Below are positions 43,762 through 55,255 of a stretch of DNA of 64,000 nucleotides, one piece after another. The translations under genes and the position numbers were made by a program. Source of the stretch: Astrocystis sublimbata. Lineage: Eukaryota > Ascomycota > Sordariomycetes > Xylariales > Xylariaceae. A model generated the notes under the pieces. That model searched no databases and was not told the origin of the DNA. It saw nothing but the letters and a program-made list of their open reading frames with translations. Location of the stretch: the NCBI GenBank assembly GCA_022453515.1, contig JAJNNY010000004.1, positions 310,001-374,000 of the forward strand. The letters run 5' to 3'. Each line of letters opens with the position of its first letter. Positions within the stretch are counted from its first letter, which is position 1.

Positions 43762-46700
43762 TTAGTTCGCAAGCCCAAGCCACTTGAGGGCTTTGCTCCT
43801 GTTCGCTCTGCGTGGCGGCTCGCCATCTTGTCGCCACAGGGGCATGTACTTGCGCTCCTCGGCATCGAACTGGCCCTGCTCGCCCTCGTCCTCCAAATCG
43901 TAGAACGATGCGCCGTCTCCTGTCTCCGTCCTGTCTGACGCGCCTGAGTCGCGGTTCACCCCGTGTCGCAGCTTGCTGGGCTGGTAGTGTGCTGCCCTCG
44001 GGGACCGGGGAGTCCGGGGGCTTCGAGGGCTCCTAGGAGCCCCCCTGCTGGAGCTGTTGCTGCGGATCGTTTCTGTTGTTGAGGACTTGGACGACTTGGT
44101 GGAGGAGCCCCGCCGGTGAGTCGGCGCGGGAAGATCGACGTGGGTTCCGCTCGATACGTAGTTGTGTGGTATGTCCCGTAGCTCGTCCTCCGGCATACGC
44201 GCGAAGCCAAGCATCACCGCTGCTCTCAATAAGGGCGGGTACTGCTCCTTGATATTCAGGGGCGATGACGACGAGAAGGCGTCGTCGTAGTGGGTGTGCG
44301 CCCCCTCGGGAATGTAAGACGGCGAGATCTCGATCAGCGTGCGCCAGATGGACGTGATCAGGGTGGCGATCTCAGACTCTGTCGCCGCCGACGTGATCAC
44401 AAAGTTCGCTTTGGATAACGATGGTGACGGAGTCGCGGGGCTCATCTTCTCGGCCGACTCATATGCCGGCTTGGAACTCCGGGACGAGTAGAGTGATGAC
44501 TTGCTGCTGCTGGCTGAACTTGTCGAGTGTACGACTCTGTGCAAGGTAGGCGTCCTGTAAGAGGAACCGGATCTCCGGTTGTTAGCATCCGCTTTGACTA
44601 TCCCGGCAACCTTGAATATGTCTGTGCCTATCAGACTTGCCAATGCGGTGACGGTGGGTAGGTATTCTGGGGGATAGTCGAGTATCAAGAATCGGGTACC
44701 AGAATTCGCTGCTATGTACGTCTCAAGGTGGGGTATGATGAGTGTTGCGAGGAGCACAGGGTTAGAGAACGGGTTGTCCTGTGTTTGGTTGGCTAGCGGC
44801 TGAGATGTGAATGCTTGCATGGTGTTTGCTATTAGATATCTTAAGTCAAGTCTCCCGCTCCGGGATGTGCCGTCAGACTCTCTGCCCAGCTTTTCCAACG
44901 AGCTGGTGATGGAACACAACAGACCCTTGTCGACCCCTTGTTGTGCGCTGATGGCCAGTATCATGTCGATTTTCCGCGCCGCCTTCGATTCCCCTGACGA
45001 GGCTTCTCGAAATACCGGGCGCCACAGACTGTTGAGCTCCGGCAGTAAGGGGAACTTGAATTGGTGGTATCCTACATTTTCGGATGGGAAATAAACATTC
45101 AGGATGGATCGCAACGAGTTCTGGATGCATACGGCCGTTTTACACTCCTTGAGATCGAAGTCATGGAAAGTCTTCCCCGACGAAGTGCTGGACACGTGTG
45201 ACTGTGCTCGAGAAACAGTGGACGGAATGGAAGCAGATCTCTCAGCTTGAGGCCGACTGCCAATGTCATGTTTCGAGACGTATGGTGGTGGTGTATGAGG
45301 CCCGAGGTAGTCCCCATGGACTGAATAGGGATCATACTCGTCCGAGTTAAAAATCAAGACCGACTGCTGGATATCCTGCGAGGCCCGTTCTTGTGTTGAA
45401 TCCCGTGTCGTGGGGGTGCCAGGCTGATCTGTGCTTTCACTCGGCTCTGAGACTAAAGGTGGCAGAGAAGTTGGGTAGCTGCCTTGTTTCAAGGCCTGAA
45501 TCATGGCTTCTAATTTCACCTCAACATCCTCGCCCTTGAAATGGACGACTAAGTCCTCTGCGATCGGGAGAACCGCCTGGAACGGCTCATCGGTACGGAG
45601 TTCAGAAGAGCCAACGTTTGTCTCCAGATTCCGCATGTTCGCGACAGGCTCGGTTATTGCGACTTGAGACGCATTGTTGCGGCCAGAATCTTGAGCCTGA
45701 GCCTCGGCAAGCGGTGCTTGCTTTGGTTCCTTGGTGGCCAGATTCAGTGGGGAGGGCAAATACTTCCGCACGATACCTGACCTGCCAGCTCTGGAAAACG
45801 CTGGGCGTGGGCTCTCACTGTAGAAGGTGGATCGAAGCATTAGTTTCTCGCTAGAGCTGCGCTCCTTTTCTTGCGCGTTTTCCTGCTCATTCTGGTTGTT
45901 CTCGGGATCGGCCGGGGGGGATTTGGGAGAGATGCAACGTGCAACATCTTGATTCCGTATGGCGGCAACATAAAGTCGATCTACCGACCCGTTGCGCTTG
46001 TGGGCTTGCTGTATGAAAGACCGCACATTGACCACGCGCGCCTCTCCTACCACTGCGGGAGTACCAGGGATCGACACGGCTGGCGTACGTGGTGGACCGA
46101 CGGCGCTTGTTGGTCTGGAGAATTCATAAGTATGAACTCCATTGCTGCTATCAGGTGACAATGGCAAATCGGTGGGACTTAGCAACTGATCCTCGGTCGC
46201 TGTCATAGCCTGCCAATTCTCGACATCTTGGAACCGGCCCTGACCTGCGCTGCCAGACAGAAGGGGGTTAGGGGGGTCATCCTTTGGGCCAAAGAGAAGG
46301 AATGGCATTGCTTCTGGCTGTATACCAGCTGATGAGGGGAGGTTAGGTTCGCTTGTGCTACGATGTCGAGCTTCGATCGTCTGATCAAGGTCTTCGGTTT
46401 CCTCTAAAAACGCCGTCTCGAGATCTAGTGCGTCGGCAGCTCTCATGGCCCGAAGGATCGGATCATCTGGAACACCGTCGTCTTGCTCATCTGCATCTTC
46501 CGTCGCATCCTGCTGCAAACTACCCCTGCTTATCCTGCTGGCCTCGCTTCGTTGTCTGAGGCCCGCAACGCCGTCTTGAATGAGTTCGCTAAATATTGTC
46601 TCCGCCTTGATGTAATCCCCGTTCGTCTCGTGTCTGCTGATAGCGGTAATGCAATCCAACTGAGCAGTAGCCGTACCCCCGTTCATGAATACCAGGCGCC

Positions 46701-46965
46701 TGTTATTTGGTGTGGATTGCTGTAAAAAGGTACGGGCCATCTCCGTCCGGGCGTCGCATGCTTCGTGTGTCCTCAGAATTTGTGAGCAAGCGTCAAATGA
46801 GGAATCGACATCGTCGTCCTTGACGAAGTATTGATAAGGTGGTAATATTAAAATCTTGGGGGAGGTCGGTAATAGACGGAGTTGTGTCGAAACGATGTCC
46901 TGGGGGCCCTCGAAAGCTACCAGGCTTCCTTGGGACTCGGAGTCCTCAACCGTTGTGTTCGCCAT
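43762..46965 (-). CDS. Large conserved-looking fungal protein of unknown function
   Basis: A single exon of 1067 residues starting at the ATG at 46965 (MANTTVEDSESQGS, strong context). An open frame continues upstream without ATG and is taken as 5' UTR. The N-terminal part has LPTSPKILILPPYQYFV and GGTATAQLDCITAISRHETN. A long disordered middle follows (about 180-640). A better ordered block (about 650-960) contains CKTAVCIQNSLRSILNVYFP, YHQFKFPLLPELNSLWRP and TRFLILDYPPEYLPTVTALA. The C-terminus is Ser/Arg/Pro-rich (SPRSPRTPRSPRA) and ends KALKWLGLAN. I recall similar fungal proteins carrying the uninformative label gastric mucin-like, but this is not a function and I am unsure of the match. 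No enzyme motif or membrane segment was seen. Confidence 0.8.
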   Translation of the reverse strand: MANTTVEDSESQGSLVAFEGPQDIVSTQLRLLPTSPKILILPPYQYFVKDDDVDSSFDACSQILRTHEACDARTEMARTFLQQSTPNNRRLVFMNGGTATAQLDCITAISRHETNGDYIKAETIFSELIQDGVAGLRQRSEASRISRGSLQQDATEDADEQDDGVPDDPILRAMRAADALDLETAFLEETEDLDQTIEARHRSTSEPNLPSSAGIQPEAMPFLLFGPKDDPPNPLLSGSAGQGRFQDVENWQAMTATEDQLLSPTDLPLSPDSSNGVHTYEFSRPTSAVGPPRTPAVSIPGTPAVVGEARVVNVRSFIQQAHKRNGSVDRLYVAAIRNQDVARCISPKSPPADPENNQNEQENAQEKERSSSEKLMLRSTFYSESPRPAFSRAGRSGIVRKYLPSPLNLATKEPKQAPLAEAQAQDSGRNNASQVAITEPVANMRNLETNVGSSELRTDEPFQAVLPIAEDLVVHFKGEDVEVKLEAMIQALKQGSYPTSLPPLVSEPSESTDQPGTPTTRDSTQERASQDIQQSVLIFNSDEYDPYSVHGDYLGPHTPPPYVSKHDIGSRPQAERSASIPSTVSRAQSHVSSTSSGKTFHDFDLKECKTAVCIQNSLRSILNVYFPSENVGYHQFKFPLLPELNSLWRPVFREASSGESKAARKIDMILAISAQQGVDKGLLCSITSSLEKLGRESDGTSRSGRLDLRYLIANTMQAFTSQPLANQTQDNPFSNPVLLATLIIPHLETYIAANSGTRFLILDYPPEYLPTVTALASLIGTDIFKVAGIVKADANNRRSGSSYRTPTLHRVVHSTSSASSSKSSLYSSRSSKPAYESAEKMSPATPSPSLSKANFVITSAATESEIATLITSIWRTLIEISPSYIPEGAHTHYDDAFSSSSPLNIKEQYPPLLRAAVMLGFARMPEDELRDIPHNYVSSGTHVDLPAPTHRRGSSTKSSKSSTTETIRSNSSSRGAPRSPRSPRTPRSPRAAHYQPSKLRHGVNRDSGASDRTETGDGASFYDLEDEGEQGQFDAEERKYMPLWRQDGEPPRRANRSKALKWLGLAN

Positions 46966-48883
46966 GGCAGCACAGAAAGTAGGTATGACGAAGAGAAGAG
47001 CTTGTGCGTGCGGATTGCGAGGTCTCGTGCACCACCAATCACATAAACAATGAGCCCAATACCAGACGATGCTCAATTGTAAGTAATCAGGGTTCAAGAG
47101 GCAATGGCCTAAGACTAGGTAGCGAGTGAGGGTGAGAGGGCGCAACTCGAGTATAATAGGCCCGTGGAAGATAGTCACACAAAATTCAGGCTGGGCCTAA
47201 ATAAGTTTCAAACAAAACAAATATTACTTAGAGAATGTAGTCCGGGGTTCAGTGATGATAGAACGGCCCGAAATAGAATGAATGAAGGCGAATGATGCCG
47301 CCGGCAAGACATGAAGATGCCACTACTGGTATAGAGAAGGAAAGGAGGGTTGGCATCAAGATGCAAGCCCCATTGTGTAGTACAGTCGGTATATAGCTAA
47401 CAAACATCGAGGGAGTAGGCAGGCTCGGCAGGATAGAAGACAGACAGGCTCGACAGGCAGACAGGCGGAGACTACGCAGTAGCAGCAAGAGAAACGGAGA
47501 GAGAGGGTCATGTACCTGAGCTAGTGTTACTGGCAAGATCCCTGCATACATCCCGTAGACTAAACTTGCTGCTGGAAACTCGAAGCTCTTTCGTTTTCGT
47601 GCACGGTGGGTTGCAGCAGCTCCCCAGCCGGGCCCAGCCTTCATTACGCTGAGACGACAGAATCTGTTGGCTGCCTGTGTACTTCATTATCGCATTGTGC
47701 CATTTCATTTATGCCCACGGGTCTGGCGGGACGGGTAGCAGCATAGCAATGCAGTATACGATATAGCCGTGGATCATTTCCTGTTACAGACTCTGATGGC
47801 GCCGGTGCGGCCAGCGGGGAGACAGAAGACTGGCTGAGGCAAGCCGTGCCCACAGATACATAGTAGGTGGTCTGTAAGACAACCTGCCCCGGAGATGACC
47901 AATGCTGAGCCCATTCGGAGATTGGAGTATCGCCCGCGGGGGACGGGTGCCTCACTCAGCTCGATGCACATCAGACAAGACAGGACAAGACAGGACGCAA
48001 AAGCACTCTACGCCATCTCAGCTACCGGCGCCCACGAGTCAAGATGGTGTGGTGTGCGCGGCGTAGGCACCGTGCCGTTGCGCCCTACTCGCTCGTCCTG
48101 GCCAATTGGTGCTGACATCAGACTGGCTTGGTTTGACCACGGGTGCGGATAGGGCGGTGCGTCGCTTGGCTTCTGCTTTTAGAAGGATAGTGAGGATACT
48201 CGAGCAGCTGCTAGAGCAAAGCATAATACAGTAGCGGCGACTATCCAAGTACCGCAGTACTCCCAATGGCCGTGCTTTTGTTCTCTTGCCAGGATAGCCA
48301 TGCTTCCATTGCTTCGACGGGGCCCCTGTTCTAGATACGAGTACACGCGTACGGAGTAGGAGTAGGCAGAACTGCATCAGACAGACAGGAATGCAGACCA
48401 GACTCCAGACGTATCTTATCTACGGTTTTGTTCCTCCCAGTCAGTCCACTTCCGGCACCTTTGCGCCTCGATTCAATTGAGGATGGAGCGGCCGATGGTC
48501 TGATAGGTTGTGAACCCCCAAGTGGCGTCGTTGTGTTCCACCCGCCGATAGTGTCTCGAATGTCGAGGGTGGTACTAGAGGTGGGCGTATTTGTAAGTGC
48601 GGTTGTGATGGAAAGACACTACTCGTAGGTAGAGTTTAGGTATTTCTGGGCGATGTTCCTGATGATTCGCTGCCACTCCAGGCGCTTAACAAGTCCAAAA
48701 GGTGACAAGATAGAACTAGACTGCTTCGGGCATCGAAGCGTAGGAATCGCTGGATATTCAGGGCTGCGTAGATTAGCCCAAGTTAGCCACATCCCATCTC
48801 CAAGCCGAAGAACCAAGATCTCGGTTAATTTTCGTGAGCCCCGGAACCCCCTTGCTTAGCCTACCTGGGTAACTAGGTAGTTA

Positions 48884-48937
48884 GTTGAGCCAGTTGAGCC
48901 AGTCGGGCCAGTCGAGCCAGTCGAGCCAGTCAACCCA
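48884..48937. repeat. Six-copy 9-bp tandem repeat
   Basis: Six head-to-tail copies of the 9-base unit GTYGAGCCA with one- or two-base differences (the third and sixth copies diverge most). Function unknown; a likely polymorphic minisatellite. Confidence 0.85.
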
Positions 48938-50398
48938 GCATACGTAAGTAGTTCCTCCCGATGAGCTTCTTCAAACTGTGAACCTTCTGTTGGCACATCG
49001 ATCTAGTAGTAGCTTGAAACGGAACGCTCTCCTAGCGCACTCGCGTTGTCGGTAACATGTGCTGGGATTGTCTGGTTCAGTTCGAGCTATTGTCGTGTGT
49101 CATATCGGAGAGTTTTGTCAAAGAAAATCCCCGAGTCCCATTCTGCGAAGACGCTTTCACATAAGCATGTATCAGGTTCAGTATGTTTGGCCCGGGTTGA
49201 CCCTCCCCCACAACGGCAATACGATTCTCAACGAACGCTCGTAGATTTTAAGCCAACACAGGTAATAACGCCAGTGCGAACGTATATGAGTTGGCAGACG
49301 TCAAAGACTTCCCACGTGTGCCACATTGCGCGAATGGAACACTGCCTTTTCGCTAGATGAGATGTAATAGACTTCGGTATTTGCCCTCGCAAATACCTGT
49401 ATTGCGAGTAACCGCATCAATCTATATAAACATGGCCATTGGTGTGAACCTCAGGAGAGAGTATTACCCCGTGTCACTGCGAGCCCCTGCGACACGCCGA
49501 CGAGCTACATAGGTACTTATGTATGAAAGTAGCATTGGTGCCTTGCGTACTGCCTTGTGGACAACATAGTCGGATGCCACCCGAAGTGGTGTGCTTTTGG
49601 TGCATATAATGATGGGAGGATTCCATATCGTTCGATCTCTATGATTTTCACTGGGTTTCCTAGCCGGCTATCGCAACAGATCTCTTGGCTTGTTCTACAT
49701 ACGACAGCCATGACAGCCACAAATTGTATGCTGAGCGGGTGCAAAGCATACAGCCCAGCCGCTTCCAGACATAGAGTCATAGGATTTCGCGAAAAGTGCT
49801 GGTGTATTATTCGACGTCGAGCTGAATTTCTCACTGCGACGCAGCAATGATTCGTTTGCAGGACGTTGCCAACGAACAAATCCATAGTAACGCTAGAACA
49901 ACCGTGATGCTGTCGAGCTGTTCAGTTAGCAAGCAGAGCGCCGATCATTAAAAGCGATCCACCCAGCCAGACTGGATCTGGCCATCATGTTTCACGATAT
50001 TGATATGCAGCTAATCTTTTGTAGTCAAGATGCTTCTAGAGCTCCACCCTGATCTAGGCGTATCCAGTTAGCGTCATTTACTGTCCGTCGAGCTGCAGTT
50101 CGAGCTGATCCTAGCCTACCCCTGGCTTGCATGGCAAGTTTCCGTTCATACTACGCACAGTGATAGTAGGTAATACACAGGCACACAGGCACGCTCCGTG
50201 ATTGTAACATACTGTACGCATACTTAGCACTCTGTAAACCGGCTTTCAACGCACGCATGGTCATACCACAACATGCAGACATCACTACTTCTACTATTAA
50301 GGACCTGATGGTGACAAATTCATATCTAGATTGCAGTTTGGTTCCAATCATGTCTCTGTACCCACCTGTATATCAATAAACAAACCTGGGCGGTCAAT

Positions 50399-50860
50399 TC
50401 AGTGTCTTGTTGGGTGGTAACTGCAAAGACACTTCGTAGATGTCGAGAGCGCTGCGCTTTTCGCTCCTTGCAAACGCTCAACCCAGTTTCGTAGACTGTT
50501 GTTTTTTGATTCTCGATCTTGCTGCGCCTCCACTACTGTACATGCGTCCGCACATGTACGGATATGGATTGGGCCAAACACAGCGGCCACGATGCACTTG
50601 TAAGGAGCCTGCTTGAAGATAAATAGCTTGCTATCTACTAGACGGTTAGTGAGACGTAGTGTTCGCGGCAGAAGCCGCGCATCTGACCTGTTAAGATGCA
50701 ATGCTGCGCATTTCACTGTTTCGCGGCTCTTCAACTCGGATGCTAATAGAAATCTGTGGACCACACTATGCCAGCAATACCCTTCTAGAACCCCTTCGTT
50801 ATCCTGGTAAAACACTGGAGCTGGACGATCCAGTACGACCGTGCGTGAGATAGCCCCCAT
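50399..50860 (-). CDS. Doubtful orphan ORF, 153 codons
   Basis: An ATG-initiated open frame (MGAISRTVVLDRPAPVFYQD...) in the gene-poor region. It has no recognised family, mixed codon use and no obvious promoter. The cysteine and arginine scatter looks like chance translation, so it is kept only as a low-confidence candidate. Confidence 0.2.
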   Translation of the reverse strand: MGAISRTVVLDRPAPVFYQDNEGVLEGYCWHSVVHRFLLASELKSRETVKCAALHLNRSDARLLPRTLRLTNRLVDSKLFIFKQAPYKCIVAAVFGPIHIRTCADACTVVEAQQDRESKNNSLRNWVERLQGAKSAALSTSTKCLCSYHPTRH

Positions 50861-50935
50861 GGACAGGGCAGGACGGGGCAGGACGGGGGCTTATTCACGA
50901 TCTAACTGTCGACGAAGGATCTCGCGGTCATCAGA

Positions 50936-51223
50936 TTACATCATCTTCATCAACGTGCCATGCTGTTGGTAACAGCAGTTCAACAGCCGTTCGCTATCCT
51001 TGTACGATGTGGTGAACAACGGCCCTAGCCTGGGCCAGTGTTTGACGAGTAGTTTTTCAGCCCAACTAAATTTGTCACCCGAGAACTCGGCCTTTGGCTT
51101 CGGCACATTGATATCTTCGGTGGGAGCACCGAGCAGCGGAACAAAGGCTGGCAAGGATATCCGCTTCGGATGCATCACGGTCCAGCTGTTGATCAGAGGA
51201 CCTTTGAAGGGTGTCCCCAGCAT
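50936..51223 (-). CDS. Doubtful orphan ORF, 95 residues, protein-like composition
   Basis: ATG-initiated at 51223, reading MLGTPFKGPLINSWTVMHPK and later DKFSWAEKLLVKHWPRLGPL. The composition (Trp, Lys, Pro, amphipathic runs) is more protein-like than the surrounding frames, and the frame stays open seven codons upstream. It could be a decayed exon of a longer gene or a small unknown gene. No family was recognised. Confidence 0.25.
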   Translation of the reverse strand: MLGTPFKGPLINSWTVMHPKRISLPAFVPLLGAPTEDINVPKPKAEFSGDKFSWAEKLLVKHWPRLGPLFTTSYKDSERLLNCCYQQHGTLMKMM

Positions 51224-53092
51224 GTGGGTAACACCATCAACCAATTGTGTGCATCCATAAGCGCGACTTCAGAATTTTACTATCGATCTTTGAAAGGCTT
51301 GAAAAGAAATCAAAAGAAAAGTAGAGATGACATTAAGAAGGAAAAGGAAAAAGCGGTGTCGAACTATTGAGCATAGCACTTACACAGTATTGCCCTGTGT
51401 ATACTCACTGTCTTTCCCAATGCCTTGATTGTTTCTCGTTCAATCTTGACACGGACGTGACTTGCTCATGGTCGTCGAGGCTACGCCATCTCGAGTTGGT
51501 CGCGAGACTGATGTGACAAAATGGCGATGAATCCGATTCGTAACGGCGATATTGGGAACGCATGAACTCTTGAGACCTTAACCCGATCGAACCCAATCTT
51601 GAGGTCTAGATTACTGTAGGCGATTCAGGAGCGCATGCCACAGGGTGGTTGTGCCCCACAGCAACCTTGGCTACAGTAGCTGGTTGCAGTGAATAACGAC
51701 TCAAAGCTGCTCTTCTGTCGAGATGCCCCTGATGAGGGAAATAAGCATGTGGCTTGGAGATTGTGCTGGACTTCAACAATTAGCCCATGATCCCGCTGCC
51801 TAAAAACAAGAGAAGTGCAAACATCTACTGCACGGCGTAATGACCTGGGGGATGGTTCGCGCTCGGACGTGCCTGTCGTTGACGCCTTCAGCATCAGGTA
51901 GATCGCTAGGGCTTTCAATTCTACTTGGTGTTGCTTAATCAATAGTAGTTCGATAACTTAACCAGCAGACTAGTCACCCATCAGTTCAAGGTTGTTCGGC
52001 TCTGAGCAGTTCCGGAAACTTTGTTTTAGCCACGGATTTAGTTGCATGATTCTATCACCAAGTCGATCTAAGTCCAAGTGCGCCGCAATTGCTCGACTTC
52101 AATTGCGTCGGCAGGGCCCCTGCAAGAGCGTGCACATCCCTCGCTCTGCTTCTTGGATGCTGGAGGGTTCGAAGGCAATATGTCGATATGTACTAGTGCA
52201 GGCTTCCTTCATTTTCAGCTGGTTGGAGAGCGCTGTACCTTCCTGCGCGGCGAGCCAAATACAGTTCGCATCAAATTGTTTGGAAAGGCCTGAGCCCCGT
52301 AACCCAATATACGGAGTTATTCATTTAGGTGCTGGAAACGTGCAAGAAAATTGAGAGGAAATGATTGAATCCGCATTGCGTATAAAGACAGGCTGAAGAA
52401 ATACTGTAGGTATTGGATCCTTCAAGTATTGTCAGCCGCAAGGTTATCATCACAGTCATATACAACGTTGACTCTTGGTAGATTAGAAGTTAGCATCGAA
52501 TAATGTTGATTGGTTCATCTGAGCATGATTATTCTTATATCCCATTCCTCTGTAGAGTCGGTGAATGATACGAATTGGGTTAGGAGTCGGTATAGATTTT
52601 CCAACTCTAGTTGTCAAAGTTTTGAACTCATCAATGTTGGGGTTATCATCACCTATAAATTTAAGGCTTCAGTATCCCTTTGATCGATACCACATAAGAA
52701 AGCAAGTATTTGTAGGTCTGAGGCAGTGGAATACATACAGGGCCGCCTGCTATGTAGCAATGAGTACACTGGGCTGGGTAGGGGAGTGAGTACACACACA
52801 TCGAAGTTGTTACCTATAACTAGAGCAACTCAGTCTATCCTGCCGTATCTGCTGTACCTGCCTGCCCAAGCTTCCGTGGCAGGATCGTAGATTTCTCACG
52901 CCTACCTAGGTAGTGTTCTACCTTGGGCAAGTGCATAAGTTTGTCCCCCGGAAACATCTTACCAAGCCATCAAGCGATGGCAACTTCAGCGATATTACCT
53001 ACCTGCATTCAACGCCGCCCTCAACTTCCCAGCTATCTCGCCCTCGGTACCAAAAGCAGCCCAAGAAGAATGTAATCGAAAACCCAAGAGCT

Positions 53093-54588
53093 ATGGCCGC
53101 CCAAAAATTGTCAGCACAGCCTGCCTGGGCCCATGCAGACGATGAGAGCCTGGATCTCATCTTCTCCCTACTACGAGAGGATGCAATTCAGCTCAAGTCT
53201 AGTTCCAAGGGCAAGGAGACGGAAGGCATTCTCTCGGATGTTGAGATCGCCGCACAACTTTACGGTGATGACTTGAAGCGCGCAACGACGTATGTTTCGG
53301 ATCGGGGAATCGCTAAGAGTATGCAAGAGGCGGTACAAACAGATGCAGATGCAATTCTCGAACACGAACAGGTCGAGAGAGTTGCCCGAAGTGACCGACA
53401 TATCGCTATAGCTCGCCCTGCAGGAAGAGTACAGACACAGAATCAAAGACATACCAACCCGGACCCTTTAGTAGCAGGGGAAACTCCAGAGTTGTTGAAC
53501 AAGCTGCGTTCTATCTATGTGACTGGAACTGATAACGCCACCAGCGATGCCTCAAGCGATGGTACCACCAAGGCCTGGTCACTCACTACAGGAAACAATT
53601 CCGAGAGCTCTTCTTGGGGAGCAAGCCGCGAACCAGAGACGATACCCCAACGCTCCTGTGTGGCTTGCGGCGACATGAAGCACTTTGTGGACCTGGCACA
53701 AGCACCCTGCCGACACGAATACTGCCGCGAATGCTTGGACCACCTCTTTCGAAGCGCCATGCTTGATGAGAGTTTGTTTCCTCCTCGTTGCTGCCGACAA
53801 GTCATCCCCGTAGAGGCTGCTCGCATGATACTGGAGAGCGATTTCATCCAACAATTCGAAGAAAAGTCAATCGAGCTGTCCACCATAAACAGAATCTATT
53901 GTCACCAGCCTGCTTGCTCAGCATTCATCCCAACGCCCACTATTCATGATGGAGTTGCTCAGTGCCCTGAATGTGACGCCCAGACTTGCGTTACTTGCAA
54001 GGCAGAAATGCACAAGGGTGATTGCCCTGCGGACGAGGCGCTGCAACAAGTTCTGGAAGTTGCTCAGCAAGAGGGATGGCAGCGCTGCCCGGAATGCAAT
54101 ACTTTGATCGAGCTCGATATCGGCTGTTATCACATGACGTGAGGATCCAACTACCTTGATCTGCTATGGAGACCAGTGCTAACAGAAACATCAACAGTTG
54201 CAAGTGTCAAGCTGAGTTCTGTTATCTCTGCGCAGCAAGATGGAAAACTTGCCAATGTCAACACTGGGATGAAGACCAACTACTGGAGAGAGCCGGAGAA
54301 ATAGATGATCGTGACAATAACCCGCGAAATGCTGAATTGGACAGGGCTGTTCCACCCGCGGAGGGAGATGTAGCTGTTCCACCCGCAGACCCAATTGCCA
54401 GAGCAAACCGTATCCAGGCTCTCGTGGAGAATCTGCGACTAAATCATGAATGTGATCACGAGCGCTGGCGGAGTCGCGATGGGCGGTTCCAATGTGAAAC
54501 ATGTCATGAGACTATGCCAGAGTTTATTTATGAGTGCCGGCAATGCAACATCATGGCGTGCCGCCGATGCAGACGCAATCGCCTGTGA
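53093..54588 (+). CDS. RING-IBR-RING (RBR) E3 ubiquitin ligase
   Basis: Exons 53093-54138 and 54198-54588 encode 478 residues; the 59-nt intron splits RING2 (HMT/CKCQAEFC). RING1 runs from about 189 (SCVACGD ... CRHEYCREC ... PPRCC). The IBR segment has YCHQPACSAF, AQCPECDAQTCVTCKAEMH and GDCP. RING2 reads RCPECNTLIELDIGCYHMTC followed by CQAEFCYLCAARWKTC. In RBR ligases a RING2 cysteine accepts ubiquitin from the E2 before passing it to the substrate; the candidate here is the Cys in the GCYHMTC segment. The N-terminal 180 residues are helical and low complexity. The C-terminal tail adds a second Cys cluster (CDHERW, CETC, CRQCNIMACRRC), which may bind metal. The start at 53093 is the first ATG of a frame open for 60 more codons upstream. 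Substrate unknown. Confidence 0.92.
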
Positions 54589-55255
54589 GAAGTTACAGGG
54601 TGAAATACGTGGTAAGCATTTCGAAAAGATGCGCAGAATTGGCAGGAAACGGCAAGAGGGAGGCACCAGGAGACGACGAATTTGAGCAAACCTCTAAAAT
54701 CAATTGGTACCGTCCTCCTATGGAAGGATTTCTGTTGATGACGGCTAGAGATTTGCATTGCGACTTGACGCGTCTGTTAGGACCGCCAGCTCAACTCTAT
54801 CTCAGACAGGGTAGCTAAAGTCAATATGATGGAAGTAGAGCCACCTGACTGTGATGTATGCAGTGATTGCTTGACTCACCAGGATGACCAAATGCCAATA
54901 ATGCAATGCATCCTGCTTACGGGCGGGTTCCTGGTACTGGCGCTGATTTGTCCGGACACATACCCATGTAATTGACGATTGTATTGATTATTATTGGTGG
55001 TTTTAAGCTTGTCGGAGCAACTATCCCTCCACCACCGATGATACTAACAACAACTTATCAGTGAAGTAAGCCTTCAGTAGTACTGACCCGGGGGTTGTAT
55101 AAATCAGAGCAAAAGGCGCATGACCAACAGACACTTATAACGGCTTCTCCCCACCGCATCCGCCGTTGTTGTGAGAAACCCCGCTGTGAAACGCTGCAAG
55201 AACTAGAAGTATAATCTTAGAAACTCGTCTAATTTACTGATTCTGCTGTCACGAG
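54589..55255. other. 667-bp tandem intergenic region
   Basis: 3' UTR of the RBR gene and promoter of the dehydrogenase gene. One open frame overlapping the RBR 3' end continues to 54818 but is in a different frame with no family resemblance. Confidence 0.5.

Larger units (their letters stand above)
46966..53092. other. Gene-poor 6.1-kb divergent region
   Basis: The largest gene-free stretch of the window, between the large unknown gene (-) and the RBR gene (+). It holds GACAGG repeats (47970-47998), a six-copy 9-bp tandem repeat (48884-48937), GGGCAGGACG repeats (50865-50888), and only short open frames. Two minus-strand ORFs (50860-50399 and 51223-50936) are listed separately. No recognisable transposase, integrase or tRNA. 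Confidence 0.5.

Noticed and set aside
47644..48377. Small frames in the leader region of the large minus-strand gene
   Set aside because: Short, no domain, non-ATG or poor starts.
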